From JAJPHW01 sp963771505 (GTDB lineage Bacteria > Acidobacteriota > Terriglobia > Terriglobales > Acidobacteriaceae): a DNA stretch of 64,000 nt. The translations under genes and the position numbers were made by a program. This document shows, piece by piece, positions 42,550 to 50,044 of this stretch (the first letter of the stretch is position 1; every line of letters starts with the position of its first letter). The stretch spans positions 992,001 through 1,056,000 of the forward strand of contig CAVYTO010000001.1 of assembly GCA_963771505.1 (NCBI GenBank). Reading direction: 5' to 3'. The notes under the pieces are model-generated. The model did no database searches and was not told the DNA's origin. It was given only the letters and a program-made list of their open reading frames with translations.

Positions 42550-43092
42550 ATGCCGTGGGGACTGCAACGCTTCCACGAATCCGGGCAGAGCCACTTTGTC
42601 ACTTTCTCATGTTATCGCCGCCGCTCACTTTTCATCACGCCTGAATCCAGGTCCACGTTCGAACTCGCGCTGGAATGTGTCCGATGACCTGTGCGTCTAT
42701 GGTTATGTCGTGATGCCGAACATGTTCACTTGCCGGTGAACGAGCCGAAACGAGGCACGCTGGCGGATGCCATTAAGTCGCTCAAACAAGGCGCGTCGCG
42801 GCGACTCATAGGCGAGGCCGAGCATTTTTGGCAGAAGCGATACTACGATTTCAATGTTCGGAATGAAGCGCAGTTTGTGGAGAAGTCACGCTATGTTCAT
42901 CGCAATCCGGTGACGCGGGGGTTGTGTGAGCGTCCGGAGAATTGGGAGTGGAGCAGCTTTGTTCACTATGCCACGGGTGCCGAAGGGCGAGTCAAGATTG
43001 AGTCAGAGTGGACAGCGCAAACAAGACAGCGCGCCGAGGGAAAGATTTGCCCGCGCGTGGAACTACCCCACTCAAGCCACAAAACGGCTTGA
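42550..43092 (+). pseudogene. REP-associated tyrosine transposase (RAYT, Y1 type), frameshifted remnant
   Basis: The frame from the ATG at 42550 gives MPWGLQRFHESGQSHFVTFS and continues to a TGA at 42685, which matches the start of RAYT/TnpA-REP proteins. The middle piece (about 42688-42720) reads correctly only in the +1 frame, as DLCVYGYVVMP, and then the first frame resumes with AEHVHLPVNEPKRGTLADA. So two compensating frameshifts disrupt it. The HUH site (EHVHL) and the catalytic tyrosine region (FWQKRYYDFNV) are both present, as is the RYVHRNPVTRGLCERPENW block. The last residues (HSSHKTA) are encoded by the right-hand REP unit. Active relatives spread REP sequences by single-strand transposition; this copy should be dead unless the shifts are sequencing errors. 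Confidence 0.85.
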
Positions 43093-43102
43093 ATGGGGCA
43101 CC
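43067..43102. repeat. REP unit, right copy of the 36-nt inverted pair
   Basis: Exact reverse complement of 42463-42498. It overlaps the last codons of the transposase remnant. The unit from outer end to outer end is 640 bp. Confidence 0.85.
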
Positions 43103-43223
43103 CTCAAAATTTTTTTATGTGGGCCACCAGCCCAAAGTATCCGCCGAGCTGTTTTATGAACGGCGGCAACTGCTTCACGATGGGACCCCAAGACCCAGAT
43201 GACGATGGAGTAGACCCTCAACA

Positions 43224-44462
43224 ATGAGAAACTTCCCCATCTGCAAGGTACCGATAACGAAACAGGTGTGCGCGGTATTCCTTTGGCTCATGGCCCCGTG
43301 CTCATTAGTGGCGGGGCCGAACTTCCGGGTGATTCATGCCTTCGGCCAGCCTGGAGACGGCCAGGGGCCGACTGCCAGTGTGGTGTTCGATACCATCGGC
43401 AATATCTATGGCACCACAGTCGGAGCGGGAGCGTACAACGCAGGTGTAGTTTATGAACTGATTCCGGGCGCGGGCGGGCAGTGGAACGAGGTCATACTTT
43501 ACGCATTTGGTCAGAGCGCGACTGATGGAAGTGCCCCTCAGGGCGAAGTGCTTGTCACAAAGGGCGGACCAGTTTATGGCAAGGCCTCAGGCGGTGGCAG
43601 CTTCGGCAGGGGCACATTGTTCGAGCTTCAGAACAGCGCACACGGCTGGATCGAGACAATCCTCCACGAGTTCGACATCAACGACCTTTCTGGGCGGGGG
43701 GCAAATGTCGTGCAAGATGCTTCAGGAAACCTTTATTCAGGAGCTGGCGGCACGGCGGAATTCATACCCGGGGCGAGCGCCTGGACGGATATACCGATCT
43801 GTTTAACCGGCGGGTGCGTCGGGACGACCATCTCTAGCCGCATTTCGCGCACCAACCGGGGCACAATTTACGGTGCCAGCGGCGGGGGCGGCCCTTACCT
43901 GGTGGGCACTGTTTACGAGGTTGTGCCCACAGGTAACGGCTGGCAGGAGCACGATCTCTACGATTTCGGCGCATTCCCGCAAGATGGACAGATACCGTCG
44001 GAGGGGCCGCTAGCAGTCGACGAGCAGGGCAACCTCTACGGCATTACCGGCCAAGGCGGCGATCATGAGTGCGTCGATGTAGGCTGTGGAACCGTGTACA
44101 AGCTTACGCGAAACACGGGCTCGAACGCCGACGGACCCTGGAAGGAAACTATCCTGTATAACTTCAAACGGATTCCGGCCATGGGCATTCAGCCTAGCGG
44201 CAATCTGGTTCGAGACAAGGGGGGCAATTTGTATGGTGTTATGGGAGCCGGCGGCGCAGCATGCGGCTGCGGCACGGTGTACCGCTTGTCCCCAACGCAG
44301 ACTGGCGAGTGGAACTACCAAGTGATCCACACGTTCGTGGGCACGGATGGCATTCTGCCGAATGCCAACTTAACCTTCGGCGCGGATGGAAATTTATATG
44401 GCACAACCCTCGGCGGCGGCCCTTATGGCGGTGGCGTGGTGTTCGAGATCAGTCGACAGTGA
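43224..44462 (+). CDS. Exported GloVer-type tandem-repeat protein
   Basis: 412 residues. A long signal peptide (VCAVFLWLMAPCSLVAGP) precedes a beta-propeller-like domain made of about eight copies of the GloVer repeat: VVFDTIGNIYGTTVGAGAYN, YGKASGGGSFGRGTLFEL, AVDEQGNLYGITGQGGDHE, VRDKGGNLYGVMGAGGAACG and GADGNLYGTTLGGGPYGGGV. Each reads as DxxGNLYGTTxxGG then GTVFEL. Such proteins are abundant in Acidobacteriota, exported and of unknown function. It lies next to the REP/transposase remnant and may be part of a variable locus. Confidence 0.85.
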   Translation: MRNFPICKVPITKQVCAVFLWLMAPCSLVAGPNFRVIHAFGQPGDGQGPTASVVFDTIGNIYGTTVGAGAYNAGVVYELIPGAGGQWNEVILYAFGQSATDGSAPQGEVLVTKGGPVYGKASGGGSFGRGTLFELQNSAHGWIETILHEFDINDLSGRGANVVQDASGNLYSGAGGTAEFIPGASAWTDIPICLTGGCVGTTISSRISRTNRGTIYGASGGGGPYLVGTVYEVVPTGNGWQEHDLYDFGAFPQDGQIPSEGPLAVDEQGNLYGITGQGGDHECVDVGCGTVYKLTRNTGSNADGPWKETILYNFKRIPAMGIQPSGNLVRDKGGNLYGVMGAGGAACGCGTVYRLSPTQTGEWNYQVIHTFVGTDGILPNANLTFGADGNLYGTTLGGGPYGGGVVFEISRQ

Positions 44463-44907
44463 CTAACCTACCAATTTCCCTAGGTACTAATGGGCGGGTG
44501 GGCCGGCCTTTGAATAGCCGAAAGCATTACACCTGTGGGTGCCCCGTCCTTCGCGGACGTTGGCGAGGGCGGGTACCACGACTGCAAGTAATGAAGGGCT
44601 TCGTCAGAAGATCCGAACTGCTCGGATTAGGACCTTACTGTCGGCAGTGTCGTACCCGCCCTTGCACAAAACGCACGAGCGGCACCCGCAGTTTCAGGGA
44701 AGAAAAAACCGGGTGTGAAAGGACGGGCCACCCGCCGACCCGCGACCCGTCTTCGACTTAAAGCAGGTGAACCCGCCCGGTTCGGTTTGCAAAGCGTTTT
44801 GGGGAGAGCTAGCATGAATGCATCATCCCGTCCGTCCCGGAGACTTCGGCCTTCCTCGCGGATTTGGCTTGAACTTCTGCAAAACATACTTTTCTTTGGA
44901 GGGTCAC
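44463..44907. other. Gene-free region holding a MITE-like repeat
   Basis: About 445 bp with no convincing gene before the aldehyde dehydrogenase. Frames that are open here do not resemble proteins. The inside is occupied by the imperfect inverted-repeat element at 44537-44733; the last 150 bp before the dehydrogenase should hold its promoter, but no clear boxes were seen. Confidence 0.55.
44537..44733. repeat. MITE-like element with imperfect inverted ends
   Basis: Ends gggtgccccgtcc (44537-44549) and ggacgggccaccc (44721-44733) are near-inverse copies. A second inverted pair lies inside: ggcgagggcgggtaccacgac (44562 on) and gtcgtacccgcccttgc (44649-44665). The 197-bp whole can fold into a long interrupted stem. 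Non-coding. Confidence 0.5.
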
Positions 44908-46401
44908 ATGGGCATTGCCGTTTCTCCGCAGATTCATCCCGCAGTTATTGGCTTTTTGGAAAAGCCGCGCAAGATGCTGATCAATGGCAATTGGGTTGAT
45001 TCCATCTCGGGTAAGACATTCCCCACATACAACCCCGCGACCGGTGAAGTGCTGGCGCAGGTTGCCGAAGGCGATAAAGCCGATATCGACCTCGCCGTGA
45101 AGGCTGCACGCCAGGCGTTCGATGAAGGTCCGTGGCGCAAAATGTCTCCATCGCAGCGCGGCAAGCTCATGTGGAAGCTGGCCGACTTGCTTGAAGAGCA
45201 CCTCGATGAATTCGCGTATCTCGAAACGCTCGACAACGGCAAGCCGCTCACGGTTGCGAAAGCCGCGGATGTACCGCTCGCAATTGACATGTTTCGCTAC
45301 ATGGCGGGATGGGCCACGAAGATCGAAGGCAACACGCTTCCTATTTCTGCGGCTGGCGATTTCTTCGCATACACGTTGCAGGAACCTGTGGGCGTGGCTG
45401 GTCAGATCATTCCGTGGAACTTTCCGCTGCTGATGGCGGCGTGGAAGATGGGACCGGCGCTGGCGACTGGTTGCACGTTGGTGCTGAAGCCGGCGGAACA
45501 GACTCCGCTATCGGCGCTGCGACTCGGCGATCTGGTGATGGAAGCGGGCTTTCCTGAAGGAGTGGTGAACATCGTCCCGGGCTACGGCGAGACTGCTGGA
45601 GCGTCACTGGCCGCCCACAACGACGTCGACAAGATCGCGTTCACCGGATCGACCGAAGTCGGCAAGCTGATCGTGAAGGCGGCGCTGGGGAATCTTAAGA
45701 AAGTGTCGCTCGAGCTGGGCGGCAAATCGCCGAACGTGATCTTCAAAGATGCGGACATCGATGCCGCCATTCCGGGTTCGGCGATGGCCATCTTCTTTAA
45801 TCAAGGCCAGACGTGCTGCGCTGGTTCGCGATTGTATGTTGAGCGTCCAGTGTTTGATCGCGTGGTTGAAGGAGTGTCCGAACGCGCGAAGAAAATCCGC
45901 GTCGGTTCGGGGCTCGAACCGAAGACGCAGATGGGGCCGCTGGTTTCGGAGGAACAACTCAAGCGAGTGGTCGGCTATCTGGATTCGGGCAAGGCCGAAG
46001 GGGCGAAAGCGATGGCCGGCGGCAGCAAGACCGGAGACAAGGGATACTTTGTCGAGCCGACGGTGCTGGTCGATACGAAGGAAAGTATGAAGGTCGTGCG
46101 GGAAGAAATTTTCGGGCCGGTGGTTGTAGCGATGCCATTCGACGATCCGGAGGAAATTCTTCCGCGTGCCAACAACAGCGACTACGGCCTGGCGGCCGCC
46201 GTTTGGACTCGGGACGTTAATAAAGCGCACCGCGTGGCTGCCAGCCTGAAGGCGGGCACGGTCTGGGTGAATTGCTTCAATGTGTTCGACGCAGCGATGC
46301 CGTTTGGAGGCTATAAGCAGTCCGGATGGGGGCGCGAGATGGGTCACGACGCGTTGAAGCTTTATACCCAGACCAAGTCGGTTTGCATGAAGTTGGGGTA
46401 G
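44908..46401 (+). CDS. Aldehyde dehydrogenase (NAD(P)+)
   Basis: 497 residues from the ATG at 44908, with GGAGGG five bases upstream; the frame extends upstream but that part has no family match. The protein is a classic ALDH: PWNFPLLMAAWKMGPALATG, FTGSTEVGKLIVKAA (NAD loop), LELGGKSPNVIF with the catalytic Glu, and NQGQTCCAGSRLYVE with the nucleophilic Cys. EIFGPVVVAMPFDD and PFGGYKQSGWGREMG are the late motifs. It is closest in pattern to ALDH1/2, betaine- and retinal-type enzymes, which oxidise broad aldehydes. A strong terminator follows. Confidence 0.95.
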   Translation: MGIAVSPQIHPAVIGFLEKPRKMLINGNWVDSISGKTFPTYNPATGEVLAQVAEGDKADIDLAVKAARQAFDEGPWRKMSPSQRGKLMWKLADLLEEHLDEFAYLETLDNGKPLTVAKAADVPLAIDMFRYMAGWATKIEGNTLPISAAGDFFAYTLQEPVGVAGQIIPWNFPLLMAAWKMGPALATGCTLVLKPAEQTPLSALRLGDLVMEAGFPEGVVNIVPGYGETAGASLAAHNDVDKIAFTGSTEVGKLIVKAALGNLKKVSLELGGKSPNVIFKDADIDAAIPGSAMAIFFNQGQTCCAGSRLYVERPVFDRVVEGVSERAKKIRVGSGLEPKTQMGPLVSEEQLKRVVGYLDSGKAEGAKAMAGGSKTGDKGYFVEPTVLVDTKESMKVVREEIFGPVVVAMPFDDPEEILPRANNSDYGLAAAVWTRDVNKAHRVAASLKAGTVWVNCFNVFDAAMPFGGYKQSGWGREMGHDALKLYTQTKSVCMKLG

Positions 46402-46423
46402 CGCTAGCGGAGTTTATTCCGAG

Positions 46424-46453
46424 GCGGGACGAGCAAATCGTCCCGCTTTTATT
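46424..46453. terminator. Terminator after the aldehyde dehydrogenase gene
   Basis: A 9-bp perfect stem (gcgggacga / tcgtcccgc) with loop gcaaa and a ttttattt tract, 23 bp after the stop codon. Confidence 0.88.
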
Positions 46454-46519
46454 TCTGCGGATTGGCCGGAGCTGCGCGCCAAAAGAACGCAAGGTTTCTC
46501 GATTCGCCGTCGCTTACGC

Positions 46520-46579
46520 TCCGGCTTCACTCGAAATGCCAAACTTATGGGGTACGCAAAGTCCGGCTTCACTCGAAAT
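46520..46579. repeat. 18-bp direct repeat
   Basis: tccggcttcactcgaaat occurs at 46520-46537 and again at 46562-46579, 42 bp apart, in the gap between two converging genes. It may be a residue of small duplication. Confidence 0.55.
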
Positions 46580-46598
46580 AACGAAGCGTCCAAATCTG

Positions 46599-47648
46599 TC
46601 AGGCTGCCTTGGCGGAATCTTTCAGCAAGCCGAGGCGCGACAGGCTCTCGCCGGTAGCGATCAGAGCATCTTCGCGGGATCGGGGCTTCCATCCCAGCAT
46701 TCGAATGGCTTTTGCGCTGGTCGCGTTCTTTGTTTTGCCCAGTTCGGGGAGGATGATTTTCACGGCGGGATCGCGTAGCGATGCAAGGCGAACCATCCAA
46801 TTTGGCAACTGCCTGGCTTTCACTCGCCTGCCCGCTGCACCCAGGCGGCTTTTCAGGATGGTTGCGATCTCCAGCATGGTTAAGAATTCGCCGGAGACGG
46901 CAAGGAATCGTTCACCCTTGGCCGCAGGATTGGTCATGGCGAGCAGATGCAGATCGGCAACATCGCGCACGTCGACCGCTCCGAAAGTCAGGCGGGGAAC
47001 CCCGGGCAACACGCCGTCCATGAGTTTCTGCACAAATAGGATCGACGCCGAATAGTCGGGACCGAGGACAGGGCCGAAGACTCCGACAGGGTTTACAGTG
47101 GCAAGCTCCAGGGATCGGCCTTCACGCGCGATGAAGTCCCAGGCGGCGCGTTCGGCTATGGTTTTTGATTTTGTGTAGCCGGTGAGATCGTCGCCGTTCA
47201 AGTTCGTCCAGTAGGTTTCGTCGAAGGGCGCGGACTGCTCTTTGTGGCCGTAACCGATTGCGGCGAAAGAAGAAGTCAGGACGACGCGTTTAACGCCAGC
47301 ATCTCGCGCGGCGCGGAGAAGACGAAGCGCCCCATCGCGGGCCGGAATAATCAGATCGTCGTCATTCTTTGGCAGTTTCGCCGGCAGGGGCGACGCGACG
47401 TGCAAAACGTAGCGACACCCGGCGACGGCAGCGTCCCAGCCTTCGTCCTTTTCCAGATCGGCCGAGACGAACCCCAAACGATCGCCAGGTTCAGCGCCTC
47501 CCGTTTTGAGCATCGCGCGCACGTCGGCTTCGCGCTTCATCGATCGGAGGGTTGTCCGCACTCGGTAGCCAGCGGCTAACAGTTGCAAAATGCAGTGGGC
47601 CCCGATAAATCCGGAGCCGCCTGTAACTAAGACAATTTCGTCGGTCAT
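46599..47648 (-). CDS. NAD-dependent epimerase/dehydratase family reductase (dihydroflavonol-reductase-like)
   Basis: 349 residues. The extended-SDR Rossmann motif GGSGFIGAHCILQLLAAGY opens the protein, VLHVASPLP and RVVLTSSFAAIGYG follow, and the catalytic tyrosine lies in LTGYTKSKTIAERAAW (YxxxK). ELATVNPVGVFGPVLGPDYS is typical of the dihydroflavonol-4-reductase/methylglyoxal reductase branch. It reduces a ketone or aldehyde with NADPH; the substrate is unknown. The C-terminal MLGWKPRSREDALIATGESL is the family's usual end. It converges on the aldehyde dehydrogenase gene. Confidence 0.9.
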   Translation of the reverse strand: MTDEIVLVTGGSGFIGAHCILQLLAAGYRVRTTLRSMKREADVRAMLKTGGAEPGDRLGFVSADLEKDEGWDAAVAGCRYVLHVASPLPAKLPKNDDDLIIPARDGALRLLRAARDAGVKRVVLTSSFAAIGYGHKEQSAPFDETYWTNLNGDDLTGYTKSKTIAERAAWDFIAREGRSLELATVNPVGVFGPVLGPDYSASILFVQKLMDGVLPGVPRLTFGAVDVRDVADLHLLAMTNPAAKGERFLAVSGEFLTMLEIATILKSRLGAAGRRVKARQLPNWMVRLASLRDPAVKIILPELGKTKNATSAKAIRMLGWKPRSREDALIATGESLSRLGLLKDSAKAA

Positions 47649-47711
47649 AGGGAAATTGTACTCACGGCGAGGTCATGTGGCGGCGGGGAACCCTTAGGTC
47701 GGGGCAAATAC

Positions 47712-47741
47712 AAACGCCCACTCCTAATGAAGTGGGCGCTT
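47712..47741 (-). terminator. Terminator of the lysine-rich repeat gene
   Basis: Read on the minus strand: an 8-bp perfect stem (cgcccact / agtgggcg) with an 8-nt loop, followed by a tttgta tract, 16 bp after the stop of the gene at 47757. Confidence 0.8.
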
Positions 47742-47756
47742 GTTAAGGCTAGGGCC

Positions 47757-48026
47757 TTAGTTCTTTGGCGCGGTCTTGTCTTCTACCTTTTGGGCACCCT
47801 CATCTGTCTTTTGGGCGGTCTTGTGGGCAGCTTTCTTGGTGCCCTTCTTGATTGAATGTCCGGTTTTCTTCGCCGCTGTCTTGGTGGCGTGTCCGGTGTC
47901 TTTTGCGGCCTGCTTGGTGTCGTGGCCGGCATCTTTCATGTCTTGCGATGCGGTCTGAGGAAGTGCAGCGGCCAATCCTGCAAGCGAGAAAATGAGCGAA
48001 CCGGCTATTACGGCAAAACGTTTCAT
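47757..48026 (-). CDS. Small exported lysine/histidine-rich repeat protein
   Basis: 89 residues. A signal peptide (FAVIAGSLIFSLAGLAAALP) is followed by a strongly basic, repetitive mature part: DAGHDTKQAAKDTGHATKTA, then KKTGHSIKKGTKKAAHKTAQ. The unit T/A-GH-xTKxAAKKT recurs three or four times, reminiscent of histone H1 tails and of phasin-like small proteins, but here exported. A long amphipathic helix or a disordered polycation is likely. GAAAGGAAAAGGA lies before the ATG. It opens the stress-protein region on the minus strand; the metallothionein gene is just upstream. Confidence 0.8.
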   Translation of the reverse strand: MKRFAVIAGSLIFSLAGLAAALPQTASQDMKDAGHDTKQAAKDTGHATKTAAKKTGHSIKKGTKKAAHKTAQKTDEGAQKVEDKTAPKN

Positions 48027-48060
48027 AGTTCCTTTTCCTTTCGGGAGACGGGAGTGAACA

Positions 48061-48216
48061 CTAGTCGATTTTACCCTGACATTGTGGATGTCCGCATTCG
48101 CAAGCTAGTTCTGAACTTGTTTTGACGGTCTCGCAGTGAGGGCTGCAGTATTTGCTCTCGGTCGCTGCCATACAACTGCAACTGGGATGGGAACACTTCT
48201 TAGTTGAATCAGCCAT
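48061..48216 (-). CDS. Prokaryotic metallothionein (SmtA-like)
   Basis: A 51-residue protein below usual gene-finder limits. It has nine cysteines and several histidines in the order of the prokaryotic metallothionein family: CSHPSCSC near the start, SKYCSPHCE in the middle, and ACECGHPQC at the end. The YCSxxC and CxCGHxxC blocks are the family landmarks; they form zinc clusters in SmtA. It would buffer zinc, cadmium or copper in the cytoplasm. GAAAGG is placed eight bases before the ATG. It lies between the lysine-rich exported protein and the BON-domain lipoprotein on the same strand, with 25-34 bp gaps, so the three are probably one operon. Confidence 0.85.
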   Translation of the reverse strand: MADSTKKCSHPSCSCMAATESKYCSPHCETVKTSSELACECGHPQCQGKID

Positions 48217-48241
48217 GAAGTTTGCCTTTCATTTTTTTTAT

Positions 48242-48751
48242 TTAGCGCTTGACGTCGATCTGGTTGACTACCTGTTGCACGTTCGGTATAGAAGACGCCA
48301 ACTTCTGCGCGTCTTGCCGCATGTTCGGGTGATGGACGCTGCCGGTTAGCGTCAACACGCCATTTTTCGCGTTGAATCGAATGTGCTCTTTGTCCAGATG
48401 GCTCGAAATCAGTGCGGCTTTGTAGTTGTTTTCGATTCCGTCATCGAGGTTGGAAGCGATGCTACGGGCATCCGACTCTGATCCGACCGGTTGCACGCTA
48501 ATCTCGTTGGCGATCACTCGCGCGCTAGCGGCAGACTTAGCCACCTCGCCTGCTTTTGCCTTGGCGTCGTCGGAATGTAGAGTTCCGCCCAGCGTGATCG
48601 TGTTTTTGTCAGCGTCTTCCGATACCGACACGCCTTTCAGATCGGCCTGTTCCAAAGCTTTTTGCACGCTGTCTTTAAATGTCGCGTGATCCTGAGTGCA
48701 AGCAATGCCGAGAAGCAACGCGCCGAACGCCAATCCAGCTTTAAATTTCAT
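48242..48751 (-). CDS. BON-domain lipoprotein
   Basis: 169 residues. The signal sequence ends in a lipobox (ALLLGIAC), so the cysteine near residue 18 is probably lipidated. Two BON domains follow: the first at about 25-90 (VQKALEQADLKGVSVSEDAD, NTITLGGTLHSDDAKAKAGE), the second at about 105-168 (ALISSHLDKEHIRFNAKNGV, LTLTGSVHHPNMRQDAQKLA). BON domains bind phospholipid; in OsmY and DolP they protect or mark the envelope. TAGGAG lies five bases before the ATG. The metallothionein gene follows 25 bp downstream. Confidence 0.9.
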   Translation of the reverse strand: MKFKAGLAFGALLLGIACTQDHATFKDSVQKALEQADLKGVSVSEDADKNTITLGGTLHSDDAKAKAGEVAKSAASARVIANEISVQPVGSESDARSIASNLDDGIENNYKAALISSHLDKEHIRFNAKNGVLTLTGSVHHPNMRQDAQKLASSIPNVQQVVNQIDVKR

Positions 48752-48910
48752 AGAACTCCTAGGAAAATTGAGAACATTCCAGTTCGAGCGGAATTTTTCG
48801 TGGATCGCCTGTCGTCGTTCTACTTCGGCGAAATCCCAAGACAGAGAAACGACAAAAATCTGTGCCGAAACTCCGCTCTGAACTGGAAACCTGAGGCCAA
48901 GCGGCAGCCG

Positions 48911-49063
48911 TCAAACGACCGGCGAACGGCCCTGAATGACCCGGATGAGCACGACTACAATCGCCAACACAAGAAGGATGTGGATGAACCCACCCATTGT
49001 GTAAGAGGTGACCAATCCCAAAGCCCACAAAACCAGCAAAATTACTGCAATGGTCCAAAGCAT
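48911..49063 (-). CDS. lmo0937-family small membrane protein
   Basis: A 50-residue protein. It starts MLWTIAVILLVLWALGLVTS and continues with GGFIHILLVLAIVVVLIRVI, ending in GRSPVV: two transmembrane helices joined by a Gly-Gly turn, with a positive C-terminus. This is the pattern of the lmo0937/DUF5670 family, found in many stress-gene neighbourhoods. AAGGAG is placed eight bases before the ATG. A paralogue is at 57234. Function is unknown. Confidence 0.85.
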   Translation of the reverse strand: MLWTIAVILLVLWALGLVTSYTMGGFIHILLVLAIVVVLIRVIQGRSPVV

Positions 49064-49109
49064 TCTTATTCTCCTTCAATTTTGAGTTGGCGAACGGTAT
49101 ATCCGGACT

Positions 49110-49484
49110 CTACGAGTGGGTGCCAGTTGAACGGACGTCGTCAGAGACATCACGGACACGCCCGCCGAATTCGCGGACTTTGTCGCTGATGACGGATCGT
49201 GTTTCGTCACCGCTGGCAGGTGCCAGCAGCAGACCAATTCCGATTCCGATTCCCAGGCCAGCAGCAAAGCGCAACGCGTCGCCTACGGCAGAGCGGTCGT
49301 TGCCCTGTAAAACGTCCGAAGCTCTCGAAACCCGATCAGCGGCGACTTTATATTTGTCTCGCGCCATATCGTTCAAATCGTCGAGACGATCTGAAGCCCG
49401 ATCGCGTACCGCTTTCGTGGCGTTGTCCGATTGTTCAAGCAGGTAGAGACCTGCCCCTAATAGACCCTGCAAAAATTTATTCAT
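49110..49484 (-). CDS. YtxH-domain-like protein with one membrane segment
   Basis: 124 residues from the ATG at 49484, with AAGGAGG eight bases upstream. The N-terminal 65 residues are helical and charged (DNATKAVRDRASDRLDDLND, MARDKYKVAADRVSRASDVL). A Gly-rich hydrophobic stretch FAAGLGIGIGIGLLLAPASG is the YtxH-like segment, followed by an amphipathic tail SDKVREFGGRVRDVSDDV. Such proteins occur in general stress regulons of Bacillus and others. Their function is not known. The lmo0937-type gene is 47 bp downstream on the same strand. Confidence 0.8.
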   Translation of the reverse strand: MNKFLQGLLGAGLYLLEQSDNATKAVRDRASDRLDDLNDMARDKYKVAADRVSRASDVLQGNDRSAVGDALRFAAGLGIGIGIGLLLAPASGDETRSVISDKVREFGGRVRDVSDDVRSTGTHS

Positions 49485-49739
49485 ATTTTCAGCCTCCTTA
49501 GAGCCTTGGCGCACGGAACTTTGGAGCGAACTGCGGCCATGCACTTCGCAAGGCTAGTCATGCACGGCGGTGCCAGCAATGGGGTCAATGCTGTAGGTTG
49601 GCGGAATTTCCACACTAGCCGTGAACGCTGTACGGAACTCTACCCTTTTCTTGGAGATTTCCTCCGCATTCAACCCGATGTGATTAATTCCGACGCGAAT
49701 TTACGGTTGTCGTATCACGAATTGCAAAGGAGAATAACT

Positions 49740-49991
49740 ATGGCGAACGAAACGGGCAAGCGGGACATGGATCAAAACAAGCAGTCTACTGGAACCTCGA
49801 CGACCCAACAGGGATCGCAATCGAGCGGAACCTCGTACAACCAACAGGATAAGACGAAGAACAACCCAACTCAGGATTCGATGACCGATCCGAACAAGAA
49901 AGACGTCCGCAAAGATCCGACGAAGGACTACAAGTCCAATGACCAAGACACGGCAGAAATCGACCAGGGTGACAAGCGCCGCGCTTCATAA
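49740..49991 (+). CDS. Small disordered hydrophilic protein
   Basis: 83 residues from the ATG at 49740, with AAAGGAG upstream. The composition is almost entirely Gln, Ser, Thr, Lys, Asp and Asn (MANETGKRDMDQNKQSTGTS, then QQGSQSSGTSYNQQDKTKNN) with no hydrophobic core. This is the profile of hydrophilins and other stress-protecting disordered proteins. No family is recognised. It is divergent from the YtxH gene and followed by a clear terminator. Confidence 0.75.
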   Translation: MANETGKRDMDQNKQSTGTSTTQQGSQSSGTSYNQQDKTKNNPTQDSMTDPNKKDVRKDPTKDYKSNDQDTAEIDQGDKRRAS

Positions 49992-50013
49992 TTCAGTTTC
50001 TTCCTTGAGAAAA

Positions 50014-50044
50014 AGCCACGGCTTCGGTCGTGGCTCATTTTTTT
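50014..50044. terminator. Bidirectional terminator
   Basis: A 7-bp stem (agccacg / cgtggct) with an 8-nt loop is flanked by aaaa before and a T-run after. It lies between the disordered-protein gene and the converging phospholipase-like gene. Confidence 0.82.

Noticed and set aside
44261..44761. 166-codon open frame running out of the GloVer gene
   Set aside because: Overlaps the GloVer gene in another frame and then crosses the inverted-repeat element; no protein-like pattern.
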